Positions 46,341 through 58,520 of a DNA stretch of 64,000 bases are shown piece by piece. This DNA comes from Rhipidocladum racemiflorum (taxonomy: Eukaryota > Streptophyta > Magnoliopsida > Poales > Poaceae), in assembly GCA_036346355.1 (NCBI GenBank), contig CM070569.1, forward strand, positions 43,564,276 to 43,628,275, in the 5' to 3' direction. Positions within the stretch are counted from its first letter, which is position 1. Each line of letters starts with the position of its first letter. The notes under the pieces are model-generated. The model had not been told where the DNA came from. It did not search any database and saw only the letters and a list, made by a program, of their open reading frames with translations. Position numbers and translations under genes: made by a program.

Positions 46341-49300
46341 AATAAATTCCCTCTATGCTATGTCCAACTAATCATATTTCTATTTATGCAAAATAACTTT
46401 TACTACTGGTAAAATCATTATATTGCAAGCTCACTTTGCAATCAGTAAAGCTTGCTCTATACCTATTTATTAGATAATTATCTAAAATTTTTCTAGCAAT
46501 TTCATGGTTTTCTCCTAATTATTTAAACAATTTTCAGAATTACTAAATAGCAGAAAACTAAATTTTAGCACATATCAAAATGAAATCATGCTAAGGAAAA
46601 TAAAACCAGAACCATGGCATGAATAATATGTCATCATGATTTTCTATAATTTTCTAGCATTTTTCATAATTTTTGTTAATTATTTAAGCAATTTTCAGAA
46701 TTACTTGATAAAAAAAATTAATTTAGCACGTAATAAACATGGGAAAAATCTAGAAAATAAACCCAGGGTATGGAATTTCCAATGTGTGCTAAATAATAAT
46801 TTTCAAAATTTTCAAAAGTTCATATAACTAAAAATCTAATTTATAGCTTTTAATACCAATTTCAGGATTTATTGACAATTTTATTAAATTTCAAGAAACT
46901 TCGGGGTCCTTGATGTATATTATCCAGAAACTAACTACAATAAATCATAATTCTAGAGGCTAAATTGCAAATTTTCAATTTTCAATTTCTCCCTTTTTAT
47001 AGAAAAAAATTTGGCTGTATATCACGTGGGTCGCACGGCTCGCGGCAGCCACTTGGCCCATATTGGCCCACAAGACCGGTTAACCCTAGCCACAACTCAC
47101 CCAAAAGCCATCAAGGCACCAACGGCTACTAGCGCGGGCAATTTCTAGCGCGACGACGCAGGCATCTTCTAGTGACGGCGCAACCAACAATGCCAATAGG
47201 GCCCGACGGCAGTCGACGGGGACCCATGCACGACAGTCTTGCATGTGCCACCACCATCAGTGGGCGCATGAGTAAGGGCCGCCGTCAGCGCCCTCCGGCG
47301 CGGGAGCGTAGACGCGTCGCTTCGGGAGTCCGTGCCTTAGGGCCACCGTCAGGTGCGTATGTTGCGAGCGCGGCAGAGTGCAGGCTCTAGTGACCGGCGG
47401 TGAGCTCAAGTGTGGCGCTCACAATTGCTGGTGTTGCGGGCACCAGAGATGCGGGGGGAGCTCGATTGCCTGTCGCGGGTGGCTCGGTTGGAGTGCACTA
47501 TGAGTGTGGTCGAGGGCAACGTCGTGAGTAGCTACATAGTGGCGGCTGGCCAGCTCGGGTGCGCTACGATGACACGTGACTACAGGACGAAGTGTTGCGC
47601 CGAAGGCGCGTGGCTATCGGTGGCCGTCATGTAGCACGGGCATATTCTCCTCATGTAACACGGGCATCGGCCGGATCTAAGTGGCCTTCGTGACCGAGTC
47701 TACCGAGGAGCAAGCGAGCCGCAACCCTTGGTTGGAGTGGCACCATGTAGGTGCATCGCGCTTCAGGCGCACGGCACAGTGGCTATGACGGACCGCCTTT
47801 TCAGGGGCTCGTCTAAATACCTCAACAGCTACACAGGAAGATTAACTGTTGGGAACCAAGTGCACATTGCCTGACAAAAAAAGCACCACAGGCAAGGCCT
47901 GAGCAAAGACTAAGACCTAAAACCAGACTAAATCGTCATCTACAAACTCCTGGTAGGCTCCAACTTCTTGAAATTCTTCTAGGTTTGAGGAAGCAAGAAT
48001 GAGTACACAACATCACTCAACAAGTCGCACTAGAATACTAAATACTAAATGCATGGAACTTCGAGGATTGGCACAAGGGTATAAGTATTTGTATACAATT
48101 TTATTTGCAACTTAGTTACATTTGAAATACAAACCATAAAATAAAGTAGCTGGGGGTTTCACAAAGTTAACCCATTACGCCAGATTCACCATTTCCAAAG
48201 ACTACTTGAGCGAGGTTTCGGGAGTCACCCCAATTCAAACCTAGTTTCATCGACCGGAAGCACGACGTATCCGAATACCATTGTCAAATCACTCTACAGA
48301 GCTGCTCAGCTTTACCCATAAGATATCTACGACTGTTAATGTCACACGTTTACGTGCAACTTAAATACATGCGGCCGGGCTGAGATGGTCATAGCCTTTT
48401 GTTGTACTTCCCATTGTAGCTCCTACCCAGTAGGTTCGAGGACCCACAGTTCTCAGGACCCACTAGCCTAGGCGAGAGACGCGATCTGATACTGTGTTGG
48501 TACCTATCGTTGTGAGAACCGGCAAATGACAGCACCCTGCACGGCGCTACCCATTTTCGTTCCACCCTAGTCGCTACGCGATCCATTCTAACTATAAGAA
48601 TGGTAGCTACAATCCTGTAGATATTCCAAGAGAAAGCACAGTGTACTAGGCTATATTGGGAAACAATTCAACCAACTGACCGACCCCAACTTGTGGATGA
48701 GCGGGAACTTAAGTTATTTACTTTGCTCAAGGGGGTTATCCTTAATTGCCAAAGACCAAGCCATTACAACCACAAGCCTGGTACCAACTGTACCAACCAC
48801 CAAACCAACCATGGCTTCCGTCATCGGTCAGGGGTCGAACTAGTATCCACCTCGTGGGTAGCCTAACATTGTCCCCCTGACCGTAGCAATGCCTTTTGAA
48901 AGACACTGAGCCCAAGGCTCGCCAGTTTTGAAGGACTAAGGTTGGAACAATAATTAATAATAACTACAGGAAAATTATAATTATAACTAAGGCTATGAAA
49001 GGTTAAAAGGCTCAATAATAAAAGGAGTGCTAACCAATTGATTGGTGTTAACTAAGCATCATGTTATTCTAAATTAACTTTGTAGTATTTAAAATACGAG
49101 TAAAATAATGCATTAAAAATAATTACGGATTTTTTGCCGAACGAAAGGATTCTGGACAACTTCTCTGAGAATCAGAAGTGGGCTGAAACCGGATTCTCAC
49201 TGATTCTTGCTGATTCTCGCTGATTCTCGCTGACTCGGTTCGAAATCTAGAAATTGTAGACGGCTCGGCTCGATTCTCCCATAATCAAAAATAACTTCTT

Positions 49301-49906
49301 CCATAATCCAGAAACTAACATGAAATGGGCCTAAGATATAACTTATGGACGGTTTACAAATTCCGCAGGAGTCACTTGCGGAAGAGGCCAATTAGTTGCG
49401 GTGTCATTGGGTCCACATCCATGGCGGCCGCTGTTCATGCGCACAGTGCTTCTCTTCTCACGGTGTGTCTGCGTGGGTTTCTACAATTAGCGGAGCGGTT
49501 AACTACGACGCAAATATGGTAGAAGCAAATGCCATCTTGAAAACAAAAAATATATATATGTCATTGTCCAGTCATGTAAACCCTGTGATTGTGGACTAGC
49601 TACTCATGGTATTATCGCAACAAGTGACGAACTGTTCATACATGTGTCGCTATCACGTCCGTCCACTAAGTCGATCGAAAATTTATTAGGACCATGCCAA
49701 GTTGATTTAGAAAGATCGAGTGATCACTTGCGTTGACTGGAAGCACTGCTAAAATCGACATTGCCCATCATGGTTTCTGGTTCCACCAAATTTGTCTCGT
49801 AGTTTCGAAGGTTGGACTTGACCAGTTCCCTACATAAAGGAGGCCGATTGTACTATATCTGCTACTAACTATAATGACAATTTCAACAGTAAGAAAAGGT
49901 ATCATC
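46341..49906. other. Mosaic of degenerate LTR-like sequence, no gene
   Basis: 46380-47000 is A/T-rich (AATTTTCAGAATTACT repeated twice), 47030-47830 is GC-rich, and from about 47849 (TGTTGGGAACC) the order of motifs resembles the start of the 3.5 kb LTR at 52149: a 'GAGTACACAACATCACTCAACAAG' region, then ACCCATAAGATA. A short direct repeat of CTGATTCTCG occurs at 49198-49235. If the Copia A inversion is right, this stretch is the host flank that once lay right of the element. Short open frames are not convincing. Confidence 0.4.
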
Positions 49907-50145
49907 TGTTTTGATATAGATAGAATCCCTATCTCAGTATGGAAGGACTGTATCTATTGATGGATGAATCTGAATTTGTTTTCAAGGGTTTTTCTCTTAT
50001 ATATTGGGTATTGTCTTGTACAGAAAAATCAATCTAATAAAGAGAAAAAGTTTTTCCTCTTACATTGCGTGTACTTCTACTTTGTTCATGCGATTGCATT
50101 GGCGCGCTGTTGATTGTTGCGGGTGAACAACTACGTTTCACAACA
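49907..50145 (+). repeat. Copia A 5' LTR, inverted
   Basis: It begins TGTTTTGATATAGATAG and ends TTTCACAACA (239 bp, same length as 15833-16071, about 90% identical by eye, opposite orientation). Upstream is TCATC, reverse complement of the GATGA beside the other LTR. Downstream is CGTTATCAGCATG, the Copia primer-site sequence. Confidence 0.88.
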
Positions 50146-50591
50146 CGTTATCAGCATGCATGCTCTTCATCCGGGCATGTCGTTCTAAATATATTGGTGA
50201 TTAGATCAATTGTGTTTTTATTGTGCTAATCACAACTTGATCAATGTTCGGTGCATGTACTCAAACAACGTTCTATCGATGTCGATCGTGATCGTCTGCT
50301 TGCATCGATCTACACTGCATCGAGATCATCCTGCCATACACGATCACACTGCGTCAAGCCATACGTAAGTTAATCGCACGCACCATGAGTGCTAGCTGCC
50401 AATGCCTGAAGCATGGAGCAACATGCTTTGATGCATGTCTGGAAGGCCACATGCATGCACGGCTCTTGGTGCATGAACAAGGAGCAACAAGCATTGATGC
50501 ATGTTGCAGAGCAAGGAATAATTTACACGCTGGAATCCCGCTAGAGGCAGTAATGCCTGAGGCCACTGAAATAGCCCCACAAATTTCAAAA
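50146..50591 (+). pseudogene. Copia A leader and Gag N-terminus, inverted
   Basis: After the primer-site sequence comes about 400 bp of leader, with several TGCATG motifs. A start codon at 50553 gives MPEATEIAPQISK, the usual beginning of Gag in Copia elements of this type (TEIAPQISKLNY is normal). The similarity stops abruptly after 50591 at 'AAAATGTATTTATTT', which marks the inversion breakpoint. Confidence 0.68.
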
Positions 50592-52148
50592 TGTATTTAT
50601 TTAAATTTTATTTGGTTTTATTTTATTTTTGTTGGCTTTATTTGAGTTTTTGGGCCTCTTTCGCTTTCGGGCCGTTTCTCGGCCCATCTCCCCTTCCGTC
50701 CCGGCCTACCGCCAGCCCGTTTCCGCCCACCAGCCCAGCCCAGCGTTGTGCCCCATCTCGTCCGCCTCCGGCCACGCCTCCGCGCGCTTGCTTGCCGCGC
50801 TCGCGTGTCTTCTGCCGCTCCGTGTCCCCACCCCGTCTTTGTGGCTTGCTTGCTCATTGCCACTCCCCATGCCGCATGCGCCTCGCGCTTGCCCTTGCCA
50901 GCACCTTTGCCGCCCCCTGCGCCCGGCCCTCACCTCTCTCCTCCCGCGCTGGGTATAAAACCCCCTTGACCTCCATTCCTTCCTCGCCCCGCCCCCTCCC
51001 CGCCGAGGTGAGCTCCCCTCCCTCTCCCGCTTTCTCCCTCTCCCCCGACGCCCACCGCCGCTCTGCCCCGGTCGAACCCTAGCTCCCCTCTCTCCCGCGC
51101 TGCTCACCCGACCCGGCCCCCCACCCGTCAGCCTCTCTCCGCCCTGTCCCCACCCGCTAGCGTCGCCAACCCACAGGTCACTTTGTAAGGGCGCCTCAAA
51201 GACGACGTGGTGTGGCCCGGCCAGCGCCAGTCAGCGCTATGCGTCGGTAAGTTTGCCTGGTCGAATTCCGTTTTACTGTGAGGCTCGAAATTTCGTTTAA
51301 TTTTTAATTTTTCTTTTTATTTTCTTTTTGTATTTAAATAATCTAAAAAATTCCAAGAAAATCCCAAAAAATTCCCGAAATCCCTATAACAAAAATCCAA
51401 AAATACACCTTCGTGATCCGTTCGAGCCACTGAGTCCAAAAATAGCCTTCGTTCCTCCAAACAAAGTCTAAAAAATTCTCAAAAATGACCAAAATGCCCT
51501 TCGACTCTTCTCCGACCCTTTTTTCGATTTTCTTCCATTTTTCTTTTCTCTTGTTTTTCTTTTATTCGTTTATTTATCTGTTGTCGTTTCTTTAGCTAGA
51601 TCCGATTGTTGAGCCGTACCCGGAGCAAGAGCAATACTAGGAGCAGGAGCAGGACCAGCCTGGAGCCGAGGCCGACTACAGCTTCTATGATCTAGATGGC
51701 CCCTCAGCCCAGCAAGTCAAGCTGCACCCCCTTAAACATGTTGAACCCAGTATGTCCAGAAGCTTAAACGAACGGGGCCTTATTCAGACAAGGAAGCACC
51801 GTATTTTGAAAGTTTGTAGAAAAAAAACTTTGGGCCCTGTTGGTGACCCTTCTTTGGGCGTTTGCAAACCCGTTCGTACGCAATGCTATCTATATAGATA
51901 GGTGTTTTTATATTTTTCTTTTATAAAGTTGTATAAATATTAAAGCATGAATGAAGAATAAATTATGATTACTACCTCTTCACTTGCTTCAAAATTCGTA
52001 CAACTTATGTTAGGAGGAAAAACATAAAAGCGCTGCTCATCTATATAAACTCTATATTGTTAGAGATGTATGGCAAATGATGCTATCACCGCCACTTGGC
52101 GCAAAATGTTGTAGTTTCTATCGTGCTAAGCTAAGTGGCTACAGTATT
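50592..52148 (+). other. Promoter-like GC-rich stretch with an intron-like segment
   Basis: A C-rich region (50650-51180) contains TATAAAA at 50954-50960. An intron-like segment follows: donor GTCGGTAAGTTT at about 51249 and acceptor TTTCTTTAG at 51595, U/A-rich in between. The sequence after it (GAGCAAGAGCAATACTAGGAG) would read as a Glu/Gln-rich peptide but has a stop. It resembles the leader part of long gypsy LTRs. From 51750 to 52148 nothing is recognised. Confidence 0.4.
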
Positions 52149-55100
52149 TGTCGGGACCCCGAATTTGCAAATCCGGACCCTCTGTGTATTCAGCACTAGT
52201 CCAGGAACACGCTAGTGCACACAGTCTTAACATCGGTATATATCACAATCATACCATACGATACTATCAAAGTACTTTATTTAAATAATCAAAGGGTTAC
52301 TCGACCTTATGGCCAAGTTACAAATATATGCCTTGCAAGGCGAAACTTATTAAAAGAGAAATAGCAAGAATGAAAATCAAATAAACTTTCGTGGCGCCAT
52401 CCAAGTATACCACAGTGCAACCGATCGGGCTCGCATCCCTAAGTAGACGGGTCTTCTTGGAGTTCCTCCTCCAAAGTCGGGCGTAATCTCCTCTTCAACT
52501 GATATTGTGTTGAGGCAAGGGTGAGTACTTGGTACTCAGCAAGTCATGCCTGTAATGCAAGCTAATATACTATATGCATGGCTTAGTACAAAGGAGTAGC
52601 TCAGGTATATTTGCAAGAAATGACTTTTGACAAGTAATATAAGTAGATTCGAAAGTGAGAAATAAGTAAATTATAAATAACTTTTCAAGAAGTTTAAATA
52701 ACATTTTTCCCCATCCTAAACCATATTTCCATCATCTTCCTTGTTAAACCAACCCATCTTTTCAAAACCAAGTTATTTCGAGAAAATCTAACCCTTGATT
52801 TGTAATTCCCGAGCATTGTCGATCACAGTGGACTCGGCTATTCAAATAGATTCTACACTCTGCAGAGGTTATGCACTTTACCCACAAGATACAATCCACT
52901 CACCACGTCGGTAGTGAATCGCCATACAAGAGTATGCGAATGAGCGATCATAACAAAGCCTTTCTAAGCCTCAAACAACAGGTGGTCCTCTCCTGTTCAG
53001 GCTCTACACCATCCTTCCCTTAGCCAAGGCGAAGTATGGGACCAACACACCGTTAGATGGGTACCTGCCACGCCCACGATACGCCCCCGCACAATCACAC
53101 AAACGGTGTAATCGACACCCTGAGGCTCCACAAGTGAGTCCTTAGCGACTTAGTCAACTAGGGCCGCCCCATTCCACCATGTGGTTGCAAGTATGACCTG
53201 GTTCAAAGGCTTGCAAGGTTAAGTCCTTAGAGTGACCAGGGCAAGACTACCCGAAAACCAAATCAACACTCCCAATGCCACAACTGGCCCACTGATTACT
53301 CTTGCCACATGCCCGGCCGAAATCGTTTATCAAACCCCGCTTGATTACCATGCACCACGTGCCATCAACATCACATGATACTTTTCCAAAACAGGTTCAA
53401 TATATCATTAGGTCCATATTAGCATTTGATTATCCAAAATCATGTCATGAGCACGTAGGTGTCTAAGCAAAGATACTACAACGATCTAAACCCATGTTGG
53501 CAATTTAATAATGTCCAACTAGTAAACCACAACTAGGGTGACAAGGGATCATGGCACATACTTAAGTAATCAAGGTGTCATATAGCAAATTGGTATTTAT
53601 CTAACCCTGTGTTTAAACCAAAGTATCTTTCTAATTAAACTAGCATGCAATAGTTTAAATCAAAATAGTTTTCAAATGGGATCAATATGGTCAAAGCACA
53701 ACTTGCCTTCAAAAAGCACTTGCTCTTGGTCTTGAGTTGGATCCTCGAGTCAATACCTCTCCTTCGAATCCCTCCCAAGCACTTCAACGCCTACTCGTAA
53801 AGCGTGCAAATAGCAAATACACAAATGAACACTATGCAAAAGATCCCAAAACTCCAAATAAAATCCATAAACAGAGAGAACATAATTTTCTGGATTTTTA
53901 GAAACTGGAATCACAAATTTGGAGTTAAAACATAAAGTTATGATTATTTAAAGTTTAAATAATCAATTAAATAATTTTACAGAGAAAAATTTTAGTCCAA
54001 AAATTAAATAAAATTCATATTTAGGTAGATCTCAATTTTATACAAATTTAGAAATTTGAATCGCTCAAATCGGAGTTGAAACGCAAAAGTTATAAGCGTT
54101 TGAAGTTTGAATCTAAATTTGAATCAATATTTCGAATTAATAAATCATTTTCTTTTCGGAAATTAATTATTGCGCCAAGATGGACACGTGGCAGCCTCTC
54201 GATTGGCCTGGCCGACGCCACCGGCCCATGGACTTGGTCCACGCTCGGCTTGGGTCTACTGTGGACTCGGCCCACGACTTCACGTGTCGGCCCGACATGT
54301 GGGCCCTCTCGTGACGTCATCGCCGACGCGTCGGGCTCACCACTGTCGGCGGCAGTGGGACCCATTGTGACGTCATGGGTGGCGTCGGCGCTGGCGGGTC
54401 GACCAGCGACATGCGGCCCCTCGACACGCGGGCCCGCTGGCGTCGGCGTCCTGCACACGCGCTGGGCGGCGTTGACGCGGCGGTCCATCTTCCCGACACG
54501 TGGCGCAATCTCACCGCTGGTTTGAAAATCAACGGCGCGGATTAGATCCAGGGTTAACACGTTGAAACTACTCGATGCTCGTGGGCCGCTCGATCTAGAT
54601 CGACGGTCGGATCTAATCCTATAATCGCATCGCTACAAAGACGCGTGGCAATTGTGAACCGCTGGATCTTGATCCAACGATCCGCATCTAATCGGTTTGG
54701 GAACACGTGAGCTCACCTCAACCGTCCGACCGATCCGACGGTCCTCCGAGCTCGCGGACGGCGATGGCTTCACGGCTGGCGCTTGGCCGGAGACGGACGA
54801 CGAGCCCGACGGCGTTTGGGGGCGTGCTCGGCGAGATGAAACCTCCTTCGGGTGCGTCTCGTCGCGGGGACTCGGATTCGGGCTCCTTCGGCGGAAGACG
54901 ACGACGACGGCAGCGAAAGCGCAAACCGCGGCGGAGGGAAGAGACAACTCCGGCGAGCGATTGCGGCTCAACGGTGGCGGCTCCGGCGAGATGGCTTTGG
55001 GAACGGTGCGCAAGGATGAGGGCAACCTCGGGACGCTCTCACGCTTTAAATAGCCTCGGCCTGCGTTCTAGACGGAAACCTAGTTCGCTACGGCATGGGC

Positions 55101-55648
55101 GGCGCGAAGTCCGGCTCGGACTCGGCGAAGACGACGAAATCGTGGCCGCCCACGTGGCGCGATCAACGCCACGATCGCGACGCGCGATCGGATCCGCCCG
55201 CTACGGCCGAACTCGAGCCGTGCCGATCTCACCGTTGGATCTTGATCCAACGGTTGGGATTGATTAGGGTTAGGAGTGGGTTCGGCCGAGTCAATCGCCT
55301 CTGCCGGACTCGAGTCCGACTTCGGTCGGATGAACATTACTGACCGAGTTGGATTTTCCAGTAATTAATATTTAAAATAATTCCCGAATTCATTTAATTC
55401 ATTAAAAATAGCAAAAGACTCGTAAAAATTCGGAAAAATTCTGGAAAATATTTTGGAACATTTTGGACTCAAATAAAATATTTCCGACAAAATTTTATTT
55501 GCAAAATGAAATTCTTTAATTATTTCAAAATGGAATAAATTCAAATAAATTCCAAATAAATCCAAATAAATTCCAGAAAATTCCAAAAATTCACCAAAGT
55601 GCCAAATCACACATGAATTTAAGACAAGCAAAATTTTGGGATGTTACA
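52149..55648 (-). repeat. 3' LTR of the chromovirus, 3500 bp
   Basis: A complete LTR, TGTCGGGACC...GATGTTACA on the plus strand. Layout from left: mixed sequence with GTGAGTACTTGGTACTCAGC, an A/T-rich part (53900-54160), a GC-rich part with several ACACGTGGC-type motifs (54170-55340), then A/T-rich to the end. Open frames in the GC-rich part recur with frameshifts in the other LTR and are not genes. Confidence 0.92.
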
Positions 55649-55660
55649 AACCTCCCCTTA
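55649..55660 (-). other. Polypurine tract of the chromovirus
   Basis: The minus strand reads TAAGGGGAGGTT directly before the LTR start TGTAACATCCC. Confidence 0.8.
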
Positions 55661-55689
55661 ATAGAATCTCGTCCCCGAGATTCGTGGCT

Positions 55690-56579
55690 TACTAAAGGAA
55701 TAGGTTTGGAAATTCTTTCTTCAAATCCTCTTCGCTCCCTAAGTCGCCGCTTTCTTCATGGTTGCTCCAATCGAACTCTACAAAAAGCGGGTTGACTTGT
55801 TTCTAGTTTCTCGATCCATTGTGTCTAGAATCCTCACAGGATGTTCCTTATAAGTCAAATCCTCTTGCAACTCAATTGACTCTAGCGGTGTGCATTCCTC
55901 AGGGAACTCGGAGACACTTCTTTAATCGGGACACATGGAATACATCATGTACTCCTCGCCAACGATCGTGGCAACTCCAAATGATAAGCAACTTCGCCTC
56001 TGCGGCTCAAAATCTTAAATGGTCCAACATAACGGGTGCGAGTTTCCCTTTGGCATGGAACCTCTTAACTCCCCCGAGAGGCGTAACTACGAGGTATACA
56101 AAGTCTTACGGTTCAAAACTCAAATCTCGGCGACGATTGTCAAGATAACTCTTACATCGAGATTGGGCTATCTTCAACCTTTCCTAATCATAGCAATCGC
56201 TTCTTGACCTCTTGAAGAATATCAGGCCCAAAGACACGGCGCTGGCACGGCCTCATTCCAATTCAATGGCGTCCGACATGGTCGACCATACTGATGCCTC
56301 AAAAGGTGACATCTCAGAACTAGCCTGATAACTATTGTTGTAACTAAACTCGGCATACGGCAAACTTTTATCCCAAGAGGTAGCATAAGCCAATGCACAA
56401 GCTCTTAGCATATCTTCCAGAATCTGGTTGACTCTATCGGACTGTCCATCCGTCTGTGGATGATAAGCTGTACTGAAGTTCAAACGGTACCCCATGGCTT
56501 CATGCAACTTATTCCGAACCTTGAGGTAAATTGGGTACCTCGTCTCGATACAATCCTCCTTGGCACTCCGTGCAAACAA
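55690..56579 (-). pseudogene. pol: Chromovirus integrase C-terminal half and chromodomain
   Basis: The frame at 56579-56253 carries the end of the IN core: AYHPQTDGQSDRVNQ, then LPYAEFSYNNSYQASSEMSP. The catalytic Glu normally found in QSERVNQ is Asp here (codon 56436-56438). Further downstream, in broken frames, SIELQEDLTYKEHPVRILD and EDLKKEFPNLF match a chromodomain, the C-terminal module by which chromoviruses target heterochromatin. The part between carries stops. Confidence 0.8.
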
Positions 56580-57479
56580 ACAATCCTGATCATGTACAAC
56601 TCGCTAATTTATCTCCGAGTAAGTGGTCTTTACGGGATAAAATGGGCTACTTTAGTCAAGCGATCCACTATAACCCATATGGAGTCATAACCTCCTTGAG
56701 TCTTCGGCAAACCGGTAATGAAATCCATTCCGATTTCCTCCCACTTCCACTCGGTATTTTCAATTTGTAGCAATCCTCGCTGGTCTCGATGCATTGCCTT
56801 GACTCTCCGGCATACGCCGCACAATGCAACATGCTCGGCAACTTCACGTTTCATACTCGGCCACCGAGAATCTCTCCTTCGATCTGATACATCTTGGCGC
56901 TTCGGGATGAATCGAGTACTTAGAGTCATGGGCTTCTTCGAATCGGTTGCTTTAACTCCTTTTGTTAGGCACACAAATGCGATCCTTCATCCATAACGTG
57001 CCTTGCCTGCCTAGCTTGAAATCCTTTGCCTTGCCTTCCTCCATTTTGGACTTAATCCTACGGATCTTGTCATCATCCTTCTGTCCTTCTCGGATCTGGT
57101 CCTCTAAAGTAGGCTTTACTTCCAAGGCGGCCAAGAATCCGCTAGGTACAACCTCAATCTTCATTTTCTGGAAATCCTCACATAACTCATCCTGACTTGT
57201 GGCTAGCAACGTACTCACGGTATGGCTCTTCCGACTCAGAGCATCGGCTACTACGTTGGCCTTTCCGGGATGGTAATGGATTCCAACATTATAGTCCTTG
57301 ATTAACTCTAGCCATCTCCTTTGCCTCATATTCAGATCTGACTGGGTGAATATGTACTTAAGGCTCTTATGATCCGTATATACCTCACATCTGTTTCCAA
57401 TCAGATAGTGACGCCATATCTTCAAAGCATGCACTACGCAGCCTAACTCTAGGTCATGTGCTCGGATAATTTTCCTCAT
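56580..57479 (-). pseudogene. pol: Chromovirus RNase H and integrase N-terminal half
   Basis: RNase H is at 57479-57200 (EVYTDHKSLKYIFTQSDLNM, WLELIKDYNVGIHYHPGKAN, ADALSRK). After a linker rich in charged residues comes the IN zinc region (HVALCGVCRRVKAMHR) and the first catalytic Asp in GMDFITGLPKT (near 56720), then VIVDRLTKVAHFIP. The second catalytic Asp motif is lost at a frame break near 56600. Confidence 0.85.
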
Positions 57480-58520
57480 GCGGCCTCAATCGCCTTGATG
57501 CATAAGCGGCGACCTTTCCATTCTGCAGACAAGACACATCCAAGTCCTTGGCGCGATGCGTCACAATAAATATCGAAGCTTTGAGCAACATCAGGTAGAA
57601 CTAACACCGGTCTTGATGTCAATCGCTTCTTCACTCTGAAATCCTTCCTCACATTCTCAAGGCCCATGCAAACTTCTTTTCCTTCTTCGGCAATTGCGTA
57701 AGAGGTTTCGTGAATTGTCGAAAAGCCTTCGATGAAGCAGCGGTAATATCCTGCCATTCCAAGGAAACTCGAATCCGGGTCACGATCTTGGTTTGTTCCC
57801 AATGTAACACAGCTTCCACTTTGCTTGGATCTACTGGCGACTCCTTCGCGGTCATCACATGTCCAAGAAACTCCACCTTGTCCTTCCAAAAATCACACTT
57901 GCTGAACTTGGCGAAAAGTTGCTGTTCCCTCACTTTTCCAAAACTCGCCTTAAGTGTTCGGCATGTTCATCCTCCTGTCTTGGAGTAGATTAGGATATCG
58001 TCTATGAACACGACGACAAACTTGTCCAAATATTCCATGAACACCTTATTCATCATATTCATGAAATAAGCCGGCGCATTAAATCGGCCCAAAGGACATA
58101 ATCAGAACTCGTAATGTCCATATCTTGGCGAGAATGCGATCTTGAATATCTTCTGATCGGATCTTCAATCGATGGTATCCGATCTCGAGATCAATCTTGG
58201 AGAAAACTCCGGCTCCTCTTAATCGATCAAACAAATCATCAATCTGGGTAGCGGATACTTATTCTTCACGGTGACTTCATTGAGTGCACGGTAGTCAATG
58301 CACATCCTGAAACTCCGTCCTTCTTCTTGACAAACAAAGCGGTGCTCCCCACGGTGACGAACTTGGTCTCGATAAATCCTTTCTCCATTAACTCTTCTAT
58401 TTGTTTCTTCATCTCTACCAACTCCTCGGTGAGACATCCGATAGGGTCTCTTTGCTATCGGTCTTGTGCAGTACAAGTTCTATCACAAACTCTATGTCCC
58501 TGTCTGCGGCATACCAGGTA
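57480..58520 (-). pseudogene. pol: Chromovirus reverse transcriptase
   Basis: In shifting frames: RMCIDYRALNEVTVKNKYPL (58320-58230), then the catalytic FIDDILIYSK (FIDD at 57997-58008), then CDFWKDKVEFLGHVMT and the connection to RNase H (FDIYCDASRQGLGCVL near 57570). The IDD core is intact but at least five frameshifts separate the pieces. Confidence 0.85.

Larger units (their letters stand above)
15833..50591 (-). mobile_element. Old Copia element (Copia A), split by four insertions and partly inverted
   Basis: Surviving pieces are 15833-16525, 25569-26900, 28728-29013, 41418-42868 and 45038 to about 46340 (minus strand), plus the inverted 5' end at 49907-50591 (plus strand). Summed, they make about 5.7 kb, a normal size for a plant Copia element. 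The two LTRs are exactly 239 bp each and about 90% identical by eye. The left LTR has GATGA outside it and the inverted right LTR has TCATC, the reverse complement, as expected for one TSD after inversion. Coding remnants occur in the Copia order Gag, PR, IN, RT, RNase H. All are broken by stops and frameshifts. Confidence 0.8.

Noticed and set aside
47172..47634. Host gene exon in the GC-rich stretch
   Set aside because: Short frames only, no domain, no splice-consistent continuation, and the setting is repeat-derived.
50591..51082. 163-codon Pro/Ser/Ala-rich plus-strand frame
   Set aside because: C-rich composition gives open frames on both strands; it starts at the inversion breakpoint and crosses a TATA box.
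54697..55267. Long GC-rich plus-strand frames in the chromovirus 3' LTR
   Set aside because: The same stretch in the other LTR is frameshifted, and several frames on both strands are open, which is expected for GC-rich sequence.
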